Shown here: positions 27,251 through 35,190 of the stretch, one piece after another
Layout of the letters: each line of letters starts with the position of its first letter
Position numbering within the stretch: position 1 is the first letter of the stretch
NCBI RefSeq assembly: GCF_011008845.1
Contig: NZ_JAAIWM010000001.1
Coordinates: 744,001-808,000, forward strand
DNA from: Bacillus mesophilus
GTDB lineage: Bacteria > Bacillota > Bacilli > Bacillales > SA4
Length of the DNA stretch: 64,000 nucleotides
Reading direction: 5' to 3'
Notes under the pieces: model-generated
The model's input: only the letters and a program-made list of their open reading frames with translations
Databases searched by the model: none
Told to the model about the DNA's origin: nothing
Program-made: the position numbers and the translations under genes

Positions 27251-28859
27251 GTAGACCTCCCCCTCCACTCTTAGGAATAGACACAATAAATAAGGCACCT
27301 CCAAGATCACCTTTTTCTATTGTTATGTACCCACCTAATTCTTCTGTTAACTCAAGCACTTTGGCTAAGCCAAAACCTCGATTTGGACCATCTTTAGTTG
27401 TAAACCCTTTATTGAAGATCTGTTCATGGATATCCCCTGTAATTCCGTCTCCATTATCCTCCACTTCAATCACTAGTTCATCCCCACTGTCTGAGACCAA
27501 AAACTGAACCTTTTTACCTTGTTTACCATTGTGCTCAACAGCCTCAAATGCATTTGTAATCAAATTGCCTACAATTGAAACAAAGTAACTATTATCCAGT
27601 ATCCCTTTTAAATCCTGAAGTTGACTGGAAGAATCAATGATAAACTCAATCTTCAACTCTTTTGCCCTATTGTAAAATCCTAATAAGAGCCCTGCTAATA
27701 GCGGATCTCGAATTTTTTTCATAATTAGCTTAACTAGTTCTTGATGTCCTGCTGCTTCCCTATGGATTAACTCAAGAGCTTCATCATAAGATTCTAATTG
27801 GATAAGCCCAGATAAAGTATATAAAAGATTATTGTACTCGTGTGTTTGAGCACGAAGCGCTTCGGTGTATTGCTTTACCTGAGATAACTCTTCAGTTAAC
27901 TGATCAATCTCTGATTTCAACCTAAAACTTGATACGACTCCGATTACATCCTTTCCTACTTTAACGGGCAGTCGATTAGCAATTACTGTTTTTCTTCCGA
28001 TTTGAAGCTGCCGATCTAGCTGCTCTTCGCCGGTTTCAACGACCTCAAGCATGGTTGAATGTGGTATTACCGATAATATAGATTTCCCAATAACAGTTTG
28101 GTTTTTCTCTAGAGAAAGAATATCATAGGCTGCCTGATTAGCAAGAATAATCTTACCGATTCTGTCAACCACTATAATCCCTTCTCTAACAGATTCTATA
28201 ACTGCATTTCGCTCTTTGTAGAGGGATGCAATTTCTACTGGTTCTAGACCAAATAATAATTTCTTGATGCTTTTCGAAAGATAGATAGAGCCTAGTATTC
28301 CTATAACTAGTCCTATAACAGCAATAGGAATGATTGGACTCCCATAATCAGTGGAAAGCTGTGCAATATCTTCTAGCAAGAAACCGACAGATACTATTCC
28401 AATAATTGCACCTTCATCATTATATATAGGGACCTTTCCCCTTAATGCAGGCCCGAGTGTACCTGTTGCTTTAGACGTATATGACTCTCCGTTTACAAGG
28501 GCTCGATCATTATCCCCCCCAACCATTTTCTTTCCTAGTCTTTCAGGTACCGGGTGAGAGTAACGAATGCCTTCTTTATTCCCAATAACGATATACTCCG
28601 CATCGGTTTCTAATCGAATTCTTTCAGCGATTGGCTGAATAATCTCCCAAGGGCGTTCAGTATCAAAAGCTCGGATAATCTCAGGAGTCTCTGCGACTGT
28701 ACTCGCGATATGTAACGCTCTCTTCTCCAGCTGATTTTCTATTGTATTAGACAACGTATAATAAAATAAAATACTGGTTTGCAATACAATAATCAACGTA
28801 AGAAAGACGATAAACACCATAATTCTCTGCTGTAAATTAATATTTCTAAACGTAAGCAT
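27234..28859 (-). CDS. Sensor histidine kinase, CitA/DcuS type (system 1)
   Basis: A 541-aa membrane kinase: helix (about 12-32), extracellular Cache/PAS-like sensor with the family signature RYSHPVPERLGKKMVGGD, second helix (about 175-195), cytoplasmic PAS, then a SpoB-type dimerisation helix with the phospho-His in THEYNNLLYTLSGL and an ATPase domain (VEDNGDGI, GFGLAKV). This type senses di- and tricarboxylates outside the cell. Spacing to the best Shine-Dalgarno is long (12 nt). Confidence 0.93.
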   Translation of the reverse strand: MLTFRNINLQQRIMVFIVFLTLIIVLQTSILFYYTLSNTIENQLEKRALHIASTVAETPEIIRAFDTERPWEIIQPIAERIRLETDAEYIVIGNKEGIRYSHPVPERLGKKMVGGDNDRALVNGESYTSKATGTLGPALRGKVPIYNDEGAIIGIVSVGFLLEDIAQLSTDYGSPIIPIAVIGLVIGILGSIYLSKSIKKLLFGLEPVEIASLYKERNAVIESVREGIIVVDRIGKIILANQAAYDILSLEKNQTVIGKSILSVIPHSTMLEVVETGEEQLDRQLQIGRKTVIANRLPVKVGKDVIGVVSSFRLKSEIDQLTEELSQVKQYTEALRAQTHEYNNLLYTLSGLIQLESYDEALELIHREAAGHQELVKLIMKKIRDPLLAGLLLGFYNRAKELKIEFIIDSSSQLQDLKGILDNSYFVSIVGNLITNAFEAVEHNGKQGKKVQFLVSDSGDELVIEVEDNGDGITGDIHEQIFNKGFTTKDGPNRGFGLAKVLELTEELGGYITIEKGDLGGALFIVSIPKSGGGGLHGTSH

Positions 28860-29009
28860 ACTGTCTCAATTCCCTCTAATGGAGCGCATTTTTGAATACG
28901 ATCATTATAATCGTAATCGTAAGTTTTATTTTTAAACTTGAATTACTATTTATTCTATTAAGTTTAGTAATTTAAGGCTCTATTTATAGTAAGCAGAAAT
29001 AGGGTCAAA

Positions 29010-29450
29010 CTACTTAATGCTATAAAAGTAAAAGTAATTCGTTTCCTTTTCAAATCCAATCTTTTCATATAAAGCTTGAGCCTTCACATTATCAAAACCT
29101 GTCTCTAAAGAAATTCCTTTTGCATTTACCTCTTTTCCAAATTGAATGGCTGTATCTATTAATGCATTTCCTACCCCTAAACGACGAGCATCTTCAACCA
29201 CATATAAATCGTTTAAGACTAAAGTACGTCTCATTCCTACAGAAGAAAACATAGGGTAAAGCTGTGTAAATCCTACTGCTTTTCCTTCATGAACACATAA
29301 AAATATAGTAGACTCGTTGTTTTCAATTCGATCCTTTAAAAACCTTTTTGCTCCATCGATGTCAGTTTCCTGACCATAAAATCTTCTATACAGATCAAAT
29401 AATTCTGCTGCCTCATTTAATTCATTTAGCGTTACTTTAACAATATTCAT
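29010..29450 (-). CDS. GNAT-family N-acetyltransferase
   Basis: A 146-aa GNAT protein that would transfer an acetyl group from acetyl-CoA. The acetyl-CoA-binding motif A is seen as LYVVEDARRLGVGNALI, and motif B at ALYEKIGFEKE. The substrate is unknown. GAGGGAG precedes ATG. It diverges from the small operon at 29716, and the first ATCAA-N6-TTGAT operator lies 91 nt upstream of its start, so it may share that control. Confidence 0.87.
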   Translation of the reverse strand: MNIVKVTLNELNEAAELFDLYRRFYGQETDIDGAKRFLKDRIENNESTIFLCVHEGKAVGFTQLYPMFSSVGMRRTLVLNDLYVVEDARRLGVGNALIDTAIQFGKEVNAKGISLETGFDNVKAQALYEKIGFEKETNYFYFYSIK

Positions 29451-29540
29451 TTTATTTTCTCCCTCACTTAAATTATTAGGTTGTTTAACATGGTACTATT
29501 TTTATACAAATACATCCTTTAAGCAAGCATTAATTATTTC

Positions 29541-29556
29541 ATCAATTTTTTTTGAT
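29541..29556. promoter_or_regulatory. ATCAA-N6-TTGAT operator 1
   Basis: A perfect 16-bp palindrome (ATCAA, TTTTTT, TTGAT), 8 bp upstream of the -35 box of the small-gene operon. The geometry resembles Gram-positive ArsR/SmtB-type operators; the assignment is an inference. Confidence 0.75.
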
Positions 29557-29563
29557 TTAGTTG

Positions 29564-29592
29564 TTGACATTAGTAAATATTGGATATATGAT
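29564..29592 (+). promoter_or_regulatory. Sigma-A promoter of the small-protein/thioredoxin operon
   Basis: TTGACA (29564-29569), 17-bp spacer, TATGAT (29587-29592). The predicted start, near 29599, coincides with operator 2. Confidence 0.85.
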
Positions 29593-29598
29593 TAATAC

Positions 29599-29614
29599 AT
29601 CAAAATAAATTGAT
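29599..29614. promoter_or_regulatory. ATCAA-N6-TTGAT operator 2
   Basis: ATCAA-AATAAA-TTGAT, placed at about +1 to +16 of the predicted transcript. A bound repressor here would block initiation. Confidence 0.78.
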
Positions 29615-29661
29615 ATACAGAACCACACTACTTAACACTGGCACCCAACCATAAAATTTAA

Positions 29662-29677
29662 ATCAATTTTTTTTGAT
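29662..29677. promoter_or_regulatory. ATCAA-N6-TTGAT operator 3
   Basis: ATCAA-TTTTTT-TTGAT in the untranslated leader, identical to operator 1. Its centre is 63 bp (about six helical turns) from operator 2 and 23 bp from operator 4. Confidence 0.75.
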
Positions 29678-29684
29678 AAAATTA

Positions 29685-29700
29685 ATCAATTAAATTTGAT
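29685..29700. promoter_or_regulatory. ATCAA-N6-TTGAT operator 4
   Basis: ATCAA-TTAAAT-TTGAT, ending 3 bp before the TAGGAG ribosome binding site of the first gene. Confidence 0.75.
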
Positions 29701-29715
29701 ATAGGAGTGATAAAT

Positions 29716-29904
29716 ATGTTTTATTATCAAAATGAAATGCTTGTTCAACAAAGAATGGCTGAAATGGAGAAAAAGGCAACACATGCTTGGAAGTTCTCCT
29801 CTATTAACAAAATAGGGGTATTCCACAAATCCAGTAAAGAAGTATTAATTGACAAAGATGTTACCCTACCTTGTCAAGCTAAGGTTTGCTGTGCAACTTA
29901 CTAA
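29716..29904 (+). CDS. Small protein with C-terminal CC motif, function unknown
   Basis: A 62-aa protein from ATG 29716, preceded by TAGGAG with 7-nt spacing; the in-frame start at 29707 is too close to that site. The N-terminal half is amphipathic and Met/Gln/Glu-rich. The C-terminus ends in CQAKVCCATY, a Cys-rich tail that could bind a metal or metalloid. I recognise no family. It is the first gene after a promoter with four palindromic operators and is followed by another small gene and a thioredoxin with an in-frame TGA. Confidence 0.7.
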   Translation: MFYYQNEMLVQQRMAEMEKKATHAWKFSSINKIGVFHKSSKEVLIDKDVTLPCQAKVCCATY

Positions 29905-29963
29905 TTTTTTTATACATCTGGTTCTTAATCGGAGCCTATCTTTTATAATTAGGAGAGTCAAAA

Positions 29964-30176
29964 ATGACAGTTAATCATGCAGGAGCACTGAAAAAGGAAT
30001 ATTTCATTGCCTATCTTAAGTTAGTTTTGAATGCTAGAGAGTGTACGATTGAAGAAGCAAAAGATATTACGTTCAATCTATTTTTTCGCCAAAATAAAGA
30101 GATCTATGGGGAAGAGACTTATAAACAGTTTTTATTAGCATACCAAGACTTGCATTGTAGACTTATAGCTGGTTAA
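29964..30176 (+). CDS. Small protein, function unknown
   Basis: A 70-aa predicted helical protein with two Cys residues and many aromatic and charged residues. AGGAGAG with 6-nt spacing precedes ATG. No family is recognised. No terminator separates it from the gene 59 nt upstream or the thioredoxin 78 nt downstream, so the three are probably one transcript. Confidence 0.7.
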   Translation: MTVNHAGALKKEYFIAYLKLVLNARECTIEEAKDITFNLFFRQNKEIYGEETYKQFLLAYQDLHCRLIAG

Positions 30177-30254
30177 TCTTTAATGAACCTCTCTGGTTCT
30201 ATACCTATTTGGAAGGTCATAATAATATGGAAGCAATAATAAGGAGGGTTTATT

Positions 30255-30563
30255 ATGTTGCAGAATTTGAAAGAACAAGACTTTGAAACAGCTGTAAAGC
30301 AGTCAACTAAGCCGGTCGTATTAAAATTTACTGCAGATTGGTGACCGGGATGCAGACAACTGGCTCCAGTTGTAAGTAGTGTTTCCGAAGAACTATCTGA
30401 GGTTGATTTTTACAGCGTAGACGTGGATCAAGCTCCAAATCTAGCCAGACAATTTGGGGTTATGAGTATACCAACCATGATACTTGTTAAAAATGGTGAG
30501 GAAATTGACAGAGTGACTGGTGCTATTCCGGAAGAGGCTGTTCGAGAGTTTGCTACTCAATAA
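30255..30563 (+). CDS. Thioredoxin-like protein with in-frame TGA (predicted selenocysteine)
   Basis: A 102-aa thioredoxin fold that reads through if TGA at 30342-30344 is decoded as selenocysteine. AAGGAGGG with 6-nt spacing precedes ATG. The active site is ADW-TGA-PGCRQ, so the TGA (position 30) falls exactly on the first redox Cys and Cys33 is kept. The cis-proline motif SIPT (Pro73) and the C-terminal KNG-EE-DRVTG region are intact to the TAA. Eleven nt after the TGA begins a perfect 7-bp stem with loop GCTC, fitting a bacterial SECIS. It is related to YtpP/YdbP-type WCPxC thioredoxins. The alternative is a pseudogene with one nonsense mutation, but the rest is undamaged. Confidence 0.82.
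30356..30373 (+). promoter_or_regulatory. Candidate bacterial SECIS hairpin
   Basis: ACAACTG (30356-30362), loop GCTC, CAGTTGT (30367-30373). The apical loop begins 19 nt after the TGA and its first base is G, within the limits described for bSECIS elements (loop 16-37 nt from the UGA, G in the first two loop positions). Confidence 0.72.
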
Positions 30564-30568
30564 GATAG

Positions 30569-30607
30569 AGAACAGAGCTGGTGATGTTGACCTGCTCTGT
30601 TTTCTTT
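30569..30607 (+). terminator. Terminator of the thioredoxin operon
   Basis: AACAGAGC pairs with GCTCTGTT across a 15-nt loop, followed by a T-rich tract. Confidence 0.78.
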
Positions 30608-30636
30608 TTGGTTGGAGCTGAATTAACAGAAAATTC

Positions 30637-30665
30637 TTGACACAAGTTTCCCTGTCATTTAATAT
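30637..30665 (+). promoter_or_regulatory. Sigma-A promoter of the NSS transporter gene
   Basis: TTGACA (30637-30642), 17-bp spacer, TAATAT (30660-30665), about 65 nt before the TTG start. Confidence 0.78.
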
Positions 30666-30730
30666 GAAGTTCTACATTTCGACATTATTAGGTCGGGCTT
30701 TAGCAGGATTATCTTAAGGGGGAATTTATC

Positions 30731-32080
30731 TTGAGTCAGCAAGAAACAAAACGTGAGCAATGGGGATCTCGGATTGGATTTATCCTCGCTTGCTTAGGTT
30801 CAGCAGTAGGATTAGGAAATGTTTGGAGATTTTCAACAACCGCTGGTGAAAATGGTGGGGGAGCATTCATATTAGTTTATTTATTAATTATTCTTTTTAT
30901 CGGTATCCCAGTTGTAATGGCTGAATTTACAATCGGACGTAAATCTCAAAGTGATGCGGTTGGCTCTTTCCAAAAGCTAGCACCAGGCAAGCCTTGGTTC
31001 ATCGCTGGATTCCTTGGAGTCGCGGCATCTTTTATCATCTTATCCTTCTATGGTGTTGTCGCTGGTTGGGTAATGAAGTACTTTTTCGGTTACCTCACAG
31101 GTTCACTTGTAAATGTACCTGAAAATGATTTCACAGGTTATTTTGTATCATTTATTGGTAAAACTGCAGAACCGATCATTTGGCAGTTCATCTTTATGGC
31201 TCTAACGGTTGGAATAGTAGTGGTTGGGGTTAAAAAAGGAATTGAAGCAGCAAATAAAGTATTAATGCCATTATTAGGGGTTTTGTTAATTATTCTTGCA
31301 ATCTATAGTTTAACCTTAGGTGGAGCAAAGGAAGGATTAACTTTCTTGTTTAGTCCGGATTGGAGCAAACTGGCTGATCCACATTTGTATTTAGCCGCTC
31401 TAGGTCAAGCATTCTTCTCTCTAAGCCTTGGAATGGGAGCTCTCATTACATATGGAAGCTATTTGAGCAAAGAAAATAAACTACCAACTGCTGCCTTAAG
31501 TGTTGGTGCACTTGATACATTAGTAGCACTTACAGCTGGTATTCTTATTTTCCCAGCCGTGTTTGCATTTGGATTAGATCCTGCTGGTGGAGCTGGTCTT
31601 GTATTTATGACTTTACCAAACGTCTTTGATCAAATGCCACTTGGAGCAGTTGCAGGTGCTGCATTCTTCTTCTTATTATTTGCAGCTGCTTTAACATCTG
31701 CAGTATCTCTCTTGGAAGTAGCAGTCGCTTATTTTATGAGAAAGTTTTCTTGGGGACGAAAACAAGCTGTTTTAATCATCGGTAGTATCATCTTTGTCCT
31801 TGGAATTCCTTCTTCTTTATCTCAAGGGGCAGTTCCAATTACAATTATGGGTAAGGATTTCTTAACCTTCATGGATGAATTATCAGGAAATGTATTTCTA
31901 CCACTAGGTGGATTAATCATTGCGTTGTTCATCGGTTGGGGATGGAAGAAGACAGACGCACTTAGAGATTCAGATCTTGGAGATACATTAATCGGAAACA
32001 TATGGATCTGGTGTGTACGTATTCTAGCTCCAGTTGGAATCCTTCTGATCTTCTTAAATAAAATAGGAATCGTTGGTTAA
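30731..32080 (+). CDS. Sodium-dependent transporter, NSS/SNF family
   Basis: A 449-aa neurotransmitter:sodium symporter family protein with about eleven helices. The first-helix signature GSRIGFILACLGSAVGLGN (sodium and substrate site, with the unwound region) and VWRFS are clear. Bacterial relatives (YocR/YhdH, LeuT) import amino acids with sodium. It starts at TTG 30731 after AAGGGGG. It has its own promoter and a strong terminator. Confidence 0.92.
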   Translation: MSQQETKREQWGSRIGFILACLGSAVGLGNVWRFSTTAGENGGGAFILVYLLIILFIGIPVVMAEFTIGRKSQSDAVGSFQKLAPGKPWFIAGFLGVAASFIILSFYGVVAGWVMKYFFGYLTGSLVNVPENDFTGYFVSFIGKTAEPIIWQFIFMALTVGIVVVGVKKGIEAANKVLMPLLGVLLIILAIYSLTLGGAKEGLTFLFSPDWSKLADPHLYLAALGQAFFSLSLGMGALITYGSYLSKENKLPTAALSVGALDTLVALTAGILIFPAVFAFGLDPAGGAGLVFMTLPNVFDQMPLGAVAGAAFFFLLFAAALTSAVSLLEVAVAYFMRKFSWGRKQAVLIIGSIIFVLGIPSSLSQGAVPITIMGKDFLTFMDELSGNVFLPLGGLIIALFIGWGWKKTDALRDSDLGDTLIGNIWIWCVRILAPVGILLIFLNKIGIVG

Positions 32081-32087
32081 AAACGGA

Positions 32088-32121
32088 AGAGGGTAGACTT
32101 TTAAAGTCTACCCTCTTTTTT
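32088..32121 (+). terminator. Terminator of the NSS transporter gene
   Basis: AGAGGGTAGACTT pairs with AAGTCTACCCTCT and is followed by six T residues. Confidence 0.92.
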
Positions 32122-32132
32122 ATGTTTTGTAC

Positions 32133-33791
32133 CTATTTTACATACACTCTGGTTTCAAAAGGCTGTAATATCAACTTAGTAGTAGGATGATGATCATCTA
32201 CCTGATAGTTAGCTAGCATGAGCCTTTCAAAGGTTAAAGTAAAATCCGAATAACTAAATTCTACCTGTTTATCTGAAATATTTGCGATGACGATCACCTC
32301 TTCTTCATCTAATCTCCTAGTATAAGCATAGATGTTAGGATGCTCATCTAAGATTAAATCGTAAATGCCATAAGTAAAGATAGGATTCTCTTTTTTTAAT
32401 CTAATCATTTTCTTATAAAAGTGAAGGATTGATGCTGAATCAGAACGTTGCTGTTCCACATTGATATCGAGGTAATTTGGATTTACACCAAGCCACGGGG
32501 TACCTGTTGAAAACCCAGCATTGAGTTCTTTAGACCATTGCATCGGTGTTCGTGAGTTATCTCTGCTTGTCGTCCAAATTATGTCCATGATGTTGTCAAC
32601 TGGCGTCCCTTCTTCTCTTTTAATGGAATACAGGTTTTTTGTTGCGACATCATTATATTGATCAATCTTTTCAAATCGCACATTTGTCATTCCGATTTCT
32701 TGCCCTTGGTAAATAAATGGTGTCCCTTGCATAAGAAAATACATGGCACCTAAAGACGTTGCACTTTCCCTCCAAAACTCTTGATCATTTCCCCAAGTTG
32801 AAACCACTCTTGCCTTATCATGATTTTCAATAAAAAGAGCATTCCACCCCTTGTTTTCTAAACCTTTTTGCCAATTAGTAAAAACTCTCTTTAAATCAAC
32901 CAGGTCCATCTCTTTCTTTTCAGCATCCCATAATCCTAGATGCTCGAATTGAAAAACCATATTGAACTTACCCTTTTTTTCTCCCACCCATAGATCAGCG
33001 TCACTTACACTAACGCCATTAGCTTCACCGACCGTCATAATATCATAGTTACTAAATGTTGCATCTCTTAATTCCTCTAAAAACGGATGAATTCCTTCAA
33101 CATTCATATGCCTTTCAAAAGAAGATACATACTTTAGCCCGTTTGGATTTGGAAGGTCTGTAAATCCCTCTTCCTTTTTAATATGACTAATTGCATCAAC
33201 ACGAAAGCCATCAATTCCTTTGTCTAGCCACCAATTGATCATATCGTACAGAGCAGTCCGAACTTCTTTGTTTTCCCAGTTTAAATCTGGCTGTTTTTTG
33301 GAGAAAAGGTGTAAGAAATATTGTTTAGTTGCTTGGTCATATTCCCAAGCAGATCCACCAAATATACTTTCCCAATTATTTGGTTCCTTACCGTCCTTAC
33401 CATCTCGCCAAATGTACCAATCTCGCTTCTCGCTGGTCTTGGAAGCTCTTGATTCAATAAACCATGGGTGCTCATCACTAGTATGATTAATCACAAGATC
33501 AATGATCAACTTCATACCCCGTCGATGGGTCTCAGCTAGTAGCTGATCAAAATCTGCCATTGTACCAAATTCGGGAATGATATCCTGATAATCACTAATA
33601 TCATATCCATTATCATCATTTGGAGATTTGTACATAGGGCAAATCCAAATAACATCAATACCAAGATCTTTCAAATAATCAAGCTTTGAAATGATGCCTT
33701 GAAGATCTCCTATGCCATCACCATTTGAATCCATAAAGCTTCTCGGATAGATTTGATATGCTACAGCTTCCTTCCACCATACGTGTTTCAT
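32133..33791 (-). CDS. GH13 alpha-glucosidase (oligo-glucosidase type)
   Basis: A 552-aa cytoplasmic alpha-glucosidase of the GH13_31 type. It has the (beta/alpha)8 motifs DLVINHTSDEHPWF, GFRVDAISH (nucleophile Asp), VGEANG (acid/base Glu) and ENHDKAR (third Asp). The residue after the nucleophile is Ala rather than the Val typical of oligo-1,6-glucosidases, which points to alpha-1,4 preference (maltase-like); this is an inference from family studies. No sugar transporter or regulator is adjacent. Confidence 0.93.
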   Translation of the reverse strand: MKHVWWKEAVAYQIYPRSFMDSNGDGIGDLQGIISKLDYLKDLGIDVIWICPMYKSPNDDNGYDISDYQDIIPEFGTMADFDQLLAETHRRGMKLIIDLVINHTSDEHPWFIESRASKTSEKRDWYIWRDGKDGKEPNNWESIFGGSAWEYDQATKQYFLHLFSKKQPDLNWENKEVRTALYDMINWWLDKGIDGFRVDAISHIKKEEGFTDLPNPNGLKYVSSFERHMNVEGIHPFLEELRDATFSNYDIMTVGEANGVSVSDADLWVGEKKGKFNMVFQFEHLGLWDAEKKEMDLVDLKRVFTNWQKGLENKGWNALFIENHDKARVVSTWGNDQEFWRESATSLGAMYFLMQGTPFIYQGQEIGMTNVRFEKIDQYNDVATKNLYSIKREEGTPVDNIMDIIWTTSRDNSRTPMQWSKELNAGFSTGTPWLGVNPNYLDINVEQQRSDSASILHFYKKMIRLKKENPIFTYGIYDLILDEHPNIYAYTRRLDEEEVIVIANISDKQVEFSYSDFTLTFERLMLANYQVDDHHPTTKLILQPFETRVYVK

Positions 33792-33943
33792 TTATGTTCC
33801 CCTTTTCCGTAAATTCTAGTTTGAAAGTAATCTATATGTATTATTGAATGGTTTATGAATATAACTTAACTCATCTTAGTATAGCCTTCCTCAATCTTAG
33901 GGAAAACATCTAATATTGGAGAATAATTTCAGCAAACTGCACT

Positions 33944-33976
33944 AAAAAGGCTACTGGTGCAATCAGTAGCCTTTTT
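33944..33976 (-). terminator. Terminator after the 82-aa gene
   Basis: On the minus strand AAAAAGGCTACTG pairs with CAGTAGCCTTTTT. It supports the small gene upstream as real. Confidence 0.88.
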
Positions 33977-33984
33977 AAATAGGT

Positions 33985-34233
33985 TTATTCAATGGGTCCA
34001 CGGTAATGCTTTATATCTTCAAAGGGTACAATCCACCTTTTCTTTTTATCATGATAAAATGCTCTCAGTGTTGTATCCTCAATCAACTGCGGGAAGAAAA
34101 ATGAGCTTTGTTCCAGTCTTGCAACGAGTATATTATTCTCTTTTATTAACATTACTTTAGCAGATATCGCTTCACCATTTGCTGTTTTAGAATCCCGTTC
34201 TGACAATGGAAGTCTAATAATCTCAGTAAACAT
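33985..34233 (-). CDS. Hypothetical 82-aa protein
   Basis: A small soluble protein of mixed charge with alternating hydrophobic stretches (ISAKVMLIKENNILVARL) suggesting a beta-rich fold. No family is recognised. GTGGTG stands 6 nt before ATG and a good terminator follows the stop, so it is probably expressed on its own. Confidence 0.6.
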   Translation of the reverse strand: MFTEIIRLPLSERDSKTANGEAISAKVMLIKENNILVARLEQSSFFFPQLIEDTTLRAFYHDKKKRWIVPFEDIKHYRGPIE

Positions 34234-34281
34234 TTTATCACCACTTAATCCTAACTATTTTTCATTGTTCCATAAATAGAA

Positions 34282-34334
34282 AAACACCTGCAAAAACTAT
34301 AGGTTGATAGCCTTAGTTTAGTTCACAGGTGTTT
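34282..34334 (-). terminator. Terminator of the RsbW-like gene (copy 1)
   Basis: On the minus strand AAACACCTG pairs with CAGGTGTTT across a 35-nt loop that contains a smaller AACTA/TAGTT pairing, followed by TTC. Its distance from the stop is about 180 nt. Confidence 0.55.
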
Positions 34335-34517
34335 ATAGCTAAAAGCAGGTTCCCTACCTTATTTAAACCATTCACACAATAATATTAGGCCCAATTAAAA
34401 CAGGATCGCTACTTCTTTTGACCTATAAAAACTATCACGATTACTTGTTTTAGTATATTTCAATCATGATAAAAGCGATATAGGAATCAGTTCCTATCGT
34501 TTTCCTATCCGTATCAT

Positions 34518-34928
34518 TTAGATAATAAGAGAAACTTCATTTCCAACCTCATTATATAGGACATTATTCACTGTCTTGAACATCATATATATACCACGAC
34601 CTCTATGGTTAAAAAGATTATCCTTGAGTAGATGATCAACACCATATTCTTCAATGATTTTTATTTTATCTCTAACTAGAAAACCTTTACCACTATCCTT
34701 GATCATAATAGCCAATCCTTTTTCCTCAGAATGACATATTTTAATATGGATGGGAAAACCACCATGTTCAATCGCATTATCAAGTGCTTCTATTACAGCC
34801 ACTTTTGTTGAATAGACCATTTTAAATGGACATATCATTTTGACTTGTTTTTCTATGAACTCAACAATTTCTTCATATTCATCAATACAATAGGCCTGAA
34901 AGGAGTATACTTGCAGTAATGGGGACAT
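34518..34928 (-). CDS. RsbW/SpoIIAB-like GHKL ATPase (copy 1)
   Basis: A 136-aa anti-sigma-kinase-type ATPase. It has the N box EALDNAIEHG, G1 box DSGKGF and G2-like RGRGIYMM. RsbW-type proteins bind a sigma factor and phosphorylate a STAS antagonist; neither partner is next to it. It diverges from a PAS-PAS-PP2C phosphatase at 35191, and a paralogue (43614-44030) is likewise beside a PP2C gene. This suggests a modular switch whose STAS component is elsewhere. A GGAG lies 11 nt before ATG. Confidence 0.82.
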   Translation of the reverse strand: MSPLLQVYSFQAYCIDEYEEIVEFIEKQVKMICPFKMVYSTKVAVIEALDNAIEHGGFPIHIKICHSEEKGLAIMIKDSGKGFLVRDKIKIIEEYGVDHLLKDNLFNHRGRGIYMMFKTVNNVLYNEVGNEVSLII

Positions 34929-35190
34929 GTTAATCTATTCTCCTTATCCTTATAGTTATCTTTATATTATATGAAAAATGTCGAACTGTGTAGAATTTTG
35001 TTGTTAATTCCACAAAAAGGAGAATATTCTATTAGTTTCCTTACAAAACAGGAGGGTTTATACCCCACTCTAATAAAGTTAAGGGCCTACCAATAATCAC
35101 CTAATATATTCAAGTAAACAGTACTATTCAAACTGTTTGTATTTTTCCGATAATAATAGTGGTTATTCTTTACTTAGGGAAGTGAATTTT

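Noticed and set aside
30342..30344. The in-frame TGA of the thioredoxin read as a simple nonsense mutation.
   Set aside because: Not excluded, but the TGA falls exactly on the redox Cys, a SECIS-like stem follows at the right distance, and the rest of the gene, its ribosome binding site and its terminator are intact.
35050..35085. GGGTAT on the minus strand as a sigma-B promoter for RsbW-like copy 1.
   Set aside because: No GTTT-type -35 element is found at 13-15 nt, so the match is not convincing.
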